64,000 bases of DNA from Sialis fuliginosa. Its lineage: Eukaryota; Arthropoda; Insecta; Megaloptera; Sialidae. Position 1 is the stretch's first letter, and every line of letters begins with the position of its first letter. The notes beneath the pieces were generated by a model that ran no database searches, had not been told where the DNA came from, and saw only the letters and a program-made list of their open reading frames with translations. The stretch is from contig OY540820.1 of NCBI GenBank assembly GCA_961205875.1, forward strand, positions 8,122,001 to 8,186,000. The letters are read 5' to 3'. Shown in pieces: positions 59,305 to 64,000 of this stretch. Both the position numbers and the translations under genes were made by a program.

Positions 59305-59642
59305 TATTTTGTTTTGCTTCGAGGTTTTAGGTCAATAAAATCGTTATATATATGTTATAACATTATTTATTAATTAATTAATTTTTTTTGTTTTTTTTTT
59401 TTGTTTTTCTTTGTTTTTATATACAAAAAATTAGTATTATATAACTGTTATTTTATAATAGCAATTTTAACATTTATAAGTTTAAAAATATGTTCATGTT
59501 AGCTTATTTAGTTTTTAATTATGGTAATGTGTTTTATAGATACTGAAGAAGTCTGAAATATGACGAAACGTTTATATTAATAAATAATGTTATAACACAT
59601 ATAACGATTTTATTGACCTAAAACCTCGAAGCAAAACAAAAT
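59305..59642. repeat. Fold-back repeat with about 67-bp arms
   Basis: The left arm begins ATTTTGTTTTGCTTCGAGG and the right arm ends with the complement. The arms run 59305-59372 and about 59578-59642 and include GGTTTTAGGTCAATAAAATC. CTGAAGAAGTCTGAAATATG followed by ACGAAACG lies just before the right arm (59543-59570). Confidence 0.75.
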
Positions 59643-62144
59643 AATCAAAAATGGTCATTTTCTTAAATTCTATATAACAATATAAATTAAACTAGAAATT
59701 AATCTAGAGTCTTAGGCTTGCAAACAATGAAACTCCCAGCAAAATCTGCTAGGCAGTTTTTGTGTAAAGTATAAAGAAACAAACAAAAATTGTATGAACT
59801 GTCAAAATGATTTAAATTTTGTTCAATACTAATTTTTACTTTTCCCCCTGAATATATTTTAATGTTTATTTCTAAAATATGAATATGAATATATTAGATA
59901 TATTTTATTTATATTTATAATACTTTTTACTGTGGAATTAATTCTAAAACAAATAAAGATAATCAATGTTAAGTTATAGACATCTTTCTTACAAACAAAC
60001 TATACGTCAAAATATTCTATAGGTACTTACGAACCTAAGACAAATGAGTTGGCCATGAAATTTGTGTGAAAGCCTAAACAATATGATAATGTCAAATTAC
60101 TATATTTCATTCTCCACTATGATAGATCGTTAGAGACGCCGAGGTGTGTCGACATTCAGTACATATATTAACCTTTACCCGCTGAGTATATTGCTTTGGT
60201 ATTACCACATATGACTCTAATAATTATCTATGTACATAGGTGTATACGTCAAAAATTGACAGAACCTCGATGATTATTATTAATTATTAACGAACATATT
60301 CTAGTCGTTTTTTGGTCATACTATAATGTGTTTTCTTTTATAAAAGTACTACTGATAGAAATGGAAAAATAAAAATAAATGTCAACTGCGAGTCGAGTTT
60401 CGCACACTAGTGTTCCGTACCGTATAATTTTTTTTACTTATAGTCCACGGTATTTGGATTAAAATTCGCCAAATAGAAGAAAAAAATTATAAAGTTTTGA
60501 TATTTTGTCCACGAACTCTCAGTAAAGTTCGGAATAAGAGCCCGAAAAGTTCCCACCTAAATCGTGGATGGAACATCCCCTTTCACATAAAAAACTACCC
60601 CCGGAATGAAATTTATCCCAGTTTTTCCCATTTTTCATCCGAAACGCTGTTCGTAGAAGAAAATATTACAGGAATTAAAGATTCTACATAAAATTCTACG
60701 TAAAAAATGTCATATGCACTATTCGGTTAATTCCCAGCCTACTCTCGCAATCGTTGCTCACAGTGAAGGGTAGTTTTGGGAACGCAGCAAAAAATCGGCG
60801 TAACATGAGTTTTCAACTTACATATTTCCAAAACGGCTGATTTTACGTAAAAAATGATTATGATAAAAATTATAGAACTTGGGCAGATCAAGGTTAATCC
60901 AATACCGCTAATAGCAAACGATTAATGCTCACTATTTATTTTGGTTTATCTGTCCTCAAACCCGTGGCTATTGTCTAGAAGAGGTCATAAAGAAGTGTTC
61001 TTGTGCAATAATGTAGCTGCATGTACAATACCGCCTATGGTCAAGCATGAAAAGCTTATACTATACATAAATATACCCTCTTAAGTGGATGCATCTATAT
61101 GTGTAAGTATTCATTAGACCGTTGTAATGTTGAAAATAAAAGTCGACTTATCTCTTTTATTATGCATTACTTTTAATAAGTATTGTCTTGGTTGGTGGTA
61201 AATCGGTACCTACCTTACCGACACTGATAAGTGTGTGGAAATTTATGTACTGGTTATTTAGATTTATTGGTAACAGAGTTTAAAGACTGAAAATTAATTC
61301 AATGTTTGTTAATGTTTGATATGAGTTTTAAAAGAGAAAAAACCAATTAAAAAAAAAAACTAAAAATATGAAAAATAAGTCACAGATTGCTTCAAGAAGC
61401 CAGGAAAATGCGAGTTGATAATCTTTTTTATGAATTTTATTTCTGGATTATATTGCCGTGCTTATGTAAATGGCAGTAATATTTTTTTTTTCAAAATTGT
61501 TTTTGGTACCGTTAGATTGTAAAAACTATTTATTAGACGTTACCGAGAGAAAAGGCAATAAAATATGGTTTATTAACGAAATAGAAGCTTTTTTAATTTA
61601 CTGGATTTTGTAATTTGGTTGCTCATATTTAACATGAGAAGGCAGTAAATACTCTCTTCAAAACCTGAAAGTGCTAAAAACTTTTAACATATTTTTCTCA
61701 AATTTTACATTGTGCTTATCACTGCCTTTTACCTAAGAACGGCAGTATAGCTAAGTGAACGTATGATGATATAATTAAGAAGCAATAAACCAAAAATATA
61801 TCTCATCAATATTAAAAATATTATTGTTTCTATTTCGACAATATACTGTGTAATATATGTACCTATGCATGTAGATGTGTTCAATAAGATGTTTTTCTAC
61901 CCCCCCCCCCCCTTCACTTCATGTTTAGTCGATAGTGGGTGTTGAATCCCTCCCACATATTTCACACATGGATTGATACGACTGTTCTGTTATGAACCAG
62001 TATATGTTATTATTTTATTTTTAAACATGTTACTGCTTTTTTTTCATAAAACTTGTTGTACGCAAAATGAAAGCTGGAGATTCAAAGACTGTATCTATCA
62101 GGGATGCAATCTACCCGGCAAAATTTTTTAGATCTTAAGTGATT
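59643..62144. other. AT-rich spacer
   Basis: No gene recognised. TTAACCTTTACCCGCTGAG at 60170 resembles a piggyBac-type left end without a partner. GCGAGTCGAGTTTCGCACAC at 60388 is a retroposon head. A 16-base poly-C run lies near 61900. Confidence 0.4.
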
Positions 62145-62562
62145 TGTATTTTAGTCTATATTTGTATGACGAGTTGAAGTTCACTTGCAGGAAATTTCAC
62201 TAAAAATTTTTATTTTTGATTTCGTTAAAAGTATGTAAATTCAAATATCGATTTTCAACAAAAAATTTTTATCAAATTTTCAAGTATTATACATGTCATT
62301 GATGTATAGATTTTGACACCCTGATTTCAAATCCGTCGACAAAAATTAATTCCGACCACCCGTTCAAAAGTTATGGCCATTTTTCTCCAAAAATTTGAAA
62401 AAACGGTTTGAGATACAGACCTGCGGTTTGTAAAATTTCAACTTTTCACGTTATTTTCTATATAATTAACATATTTTTAACGAAATCAAAAATTAAAAAA
62501 ACAAATTGTGAAATTTCCTGCAGTGAACTTCAATTCGTTAAACAAATATCAACTAAAATACA
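62145..62562. repeat. Fold-back repeat with about 85-bp arms
   Basis: The left arm (62145-62230) contains TTGAAGTTCACTTGCAGGAA and TTTTGATTTCGTTAAAA; the right arm (about 62476-62562) is the complement. The loop of about 245 bp contains TTTCAACTTTTCACG, related to 17.87 kb. A third partial copy (ATTTCCTGCAGTGAACCTCG) lies at 62600. Confidence 0.7.
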
Positions 62563-62699
62563 AGAAAATAAGACATAGAGGTATTATATTATACATATGT
62601 ATTTCCTGCAGTGAACCTCGTCATATAAATAAATATCGACTCATTTCGATAAATGCAAACGTTATGTATTTTGGTTTTTATTTTTAAATAACGTTGTAG

Positions 62700-62848
62700 T
62701 AATGATATGTATAAAGTTTGCTGCATTATTAAAGCTGAACCTTTTATTAAAAACTACAAACAATGTGTGGCATACGCGCCAAGTCTGTATATGGAAGCAG
62801 AGCCAGATAATATAGATTTTATTTTCAGAGCGCTGGGTAATAATGAAG
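62700..62848 (+). CDS. Possible internal coding exon of an unrecognised gene
   Basis: A segment open in one frame reads on from an in-frame ATG at 62707 and includes KNYKQCVAYAPSLYMEAEPD and NIDFIFRALGNNEG. Its codon use (GCG, CTG, CCA and GAG mixed with AT-rich codons) and balanced residues differ from the AT-driven frames elsewhere in this window. A possible acceptor, AACGTTGTAG, ends at 62699 and a donor, GAAG|GTAATA, starts at 62849, giving a 149-base exon. I recognise no family. The neighbouring 5' sequence is repeat DNA, so it could also come from a transposon gene. No further exon was found in the remaining 1.1 kb. Confidence 0.4.
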
Positions 62849-62849
62849 G

Positions 62850-64000
62850 TAATATATATTACCACAAACAAATACAATTATCTCAGCCTATATTTTGTGC
62901 CCAAATTAGACTGTACATATTATGCGTATTGTAAAATGTAATTAACAAATTTTCGGGGAGATTTTCATAATTTGTATTTCTACAACGAAGTAAAGCAGAT
63001 AATAAATAATAAAGAAGATAATTGTAGATAATAATATTTATAAAATGTATATACATATTACATAGGTACATATGCTTATTTATAAACAAAACATTAATAT
63101 TATAAATACATACCATTTAAATATTTATTGCTAACTTAAATATTATACAAAAATATCATTAATAAGTATTAATTGTCAATACTTATTATTATATTATATA
63201 TATTATTTTGTTTAAAACACGGTAAATGCTCGCACGACTGGCTGCTCTAAAAACTGAGACACTATATCAATATTTCAACATTCTAGCAGCCATTGATTAT
63301 CTTTATCATTTTTTATACTAATATCTTTATTAAAAACATTTTTTTAATACGTGCCTGACCTCATTTTTCAATAAAACTTAGTTAAGTTACATCATTGTTT
63401 AACTATCTTTGTTTTTGTTTTTTAATTTTATATTTAAAATTAGAAATCAATTGTAAATTGCCCTTAATACGGACCTGTCGTAAATTATCTAAATGAATTC
63501 TAGGATCTTAGGCTTTCGATCAGTGAATGTACTATCAAAATCGTTTTGAACTAAACATACAAACAAAATTAAAAAAAAAATGTACTGAAGTACAGGTACC
63601 TACAATTATTTTTGCCAAAAATTGTATACGATATAGGTCTATACCTTACAATTATTCTACAAAAATATGTATTTATAGGTATAAGTAAAAGTACATTGTC
63701 AAAAAAAAGTACAAATACAAGTATTTTTTATAAAAATATACTACTATTCAAAAAGTACATAAATATTTGTACAAAAATACTTAAAATAAATACATTTTTA
63801 AGTACAAATACAATTACATTTTAATAAATGTATTTGAGTAGGTACCTATAAAATACAAATTACTTTTTTGAAAATCAAATGCACAGATTCCAAAATATAT
63901 ACAAAATACAGTCGGAGCCTATAGATTTTTAACTTGTGAGATGAAAAATCCGTTATTTAGGGAACCGTTATAAAACAAAAGCATTTTTCAGAATAATCGA
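62850..64000. other. AT-rich spacer; degenerate AAGTACAAATAC repeats
   Basis: No gene seen. Positions 63590-63850 consist of repeated AAGTACAAATACAAGTA-type words in both orientations, similar to the ends of decayed hAT-like elements. The window ends in plain sequence. Confidence 0.4.

Noticed and set aside
1-64000. tRNA genes, rRNA, CRISPR arrays, bacterial operons
   Set aside because: No cloverleaf with A and B boxes, no regularly spaced repeat-spacer array and no ribosomal sequence was seen. Spliced-gene and transposon features point to an animal genome.

Overview
The window looks like a gene-poor stretch of an AT-rich animal genome, most likely an insect. The reasons are the very low density of open frames, abundant GTATGTACATA-type sequence, short insect-style introns, a retroposon starting CTAGCTGATACCCGCGACTT, and many small terminal-inverted-repeat (TIR) elements. 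The order or species cannot be settled from the sequence. No gene is recognisable by homology except a broken Tigger/pogo transposase. No tRNA, rRNA, CRISPR array or bacterial operon was seen.

Layout. 0-15 kb: several copies of a ~0.8 kb element ending in CGAGGAAGCA, four hAT-type MITEs with 8-bp target duplications (6.3, 6.56, 7.6 and 11.5 kb), a GC-richer island at 7.1-7.5 kb that may be a first exon, and a possible tiny spliced gene at 13.9-14.1 kb. 15-28 kb: a fifth hAT MITE (14.86-15.15 kb), a possible regulatory block at 15.3 kb, an internally deleted Tigger (18.5-19.5 kb) that keeps an open frame for the transposase tail, a retroposon with a 12-bp duplication (20.4-20.7 kb), and two copies of a GGTTTCCGTAG retroposon. 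28-47 kb: a series of long fold-backs. One is 1.2 kb, inserted in another repeat. One is 0.6 kb (32.1 kb). The largest has arms of about 1 kb and a loop near 90 bp (44.14-46.24 kb). 47-64 kb: possible regulatory islands at 49.2, 50.2 and 57.6 kb, a piggyBac-type 980-bp element flanked by TTAA (53.3-54.3 kb), two more fold-backs (59.3 and 62.1 kb), and a coding-like exon at 62.70-62.85 kb.

How it fits together. Most of the sequence is transposon debris, much of it non-autonomous and probably mobilised by transposases encoded elsewhere. The most unusual property is the number of long inverted repeats from different families. The 44-46 kb one is nearly identical between arms, so a transcript across it would fold into long double-stranded RNA. 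The GC-richer, apparently single-copy islands separated by AT-rich repeats would suit introns or the regulatory desert of a large gene, but that is inference. Exon calls rest on splice-site and composition cues only and are tentative.
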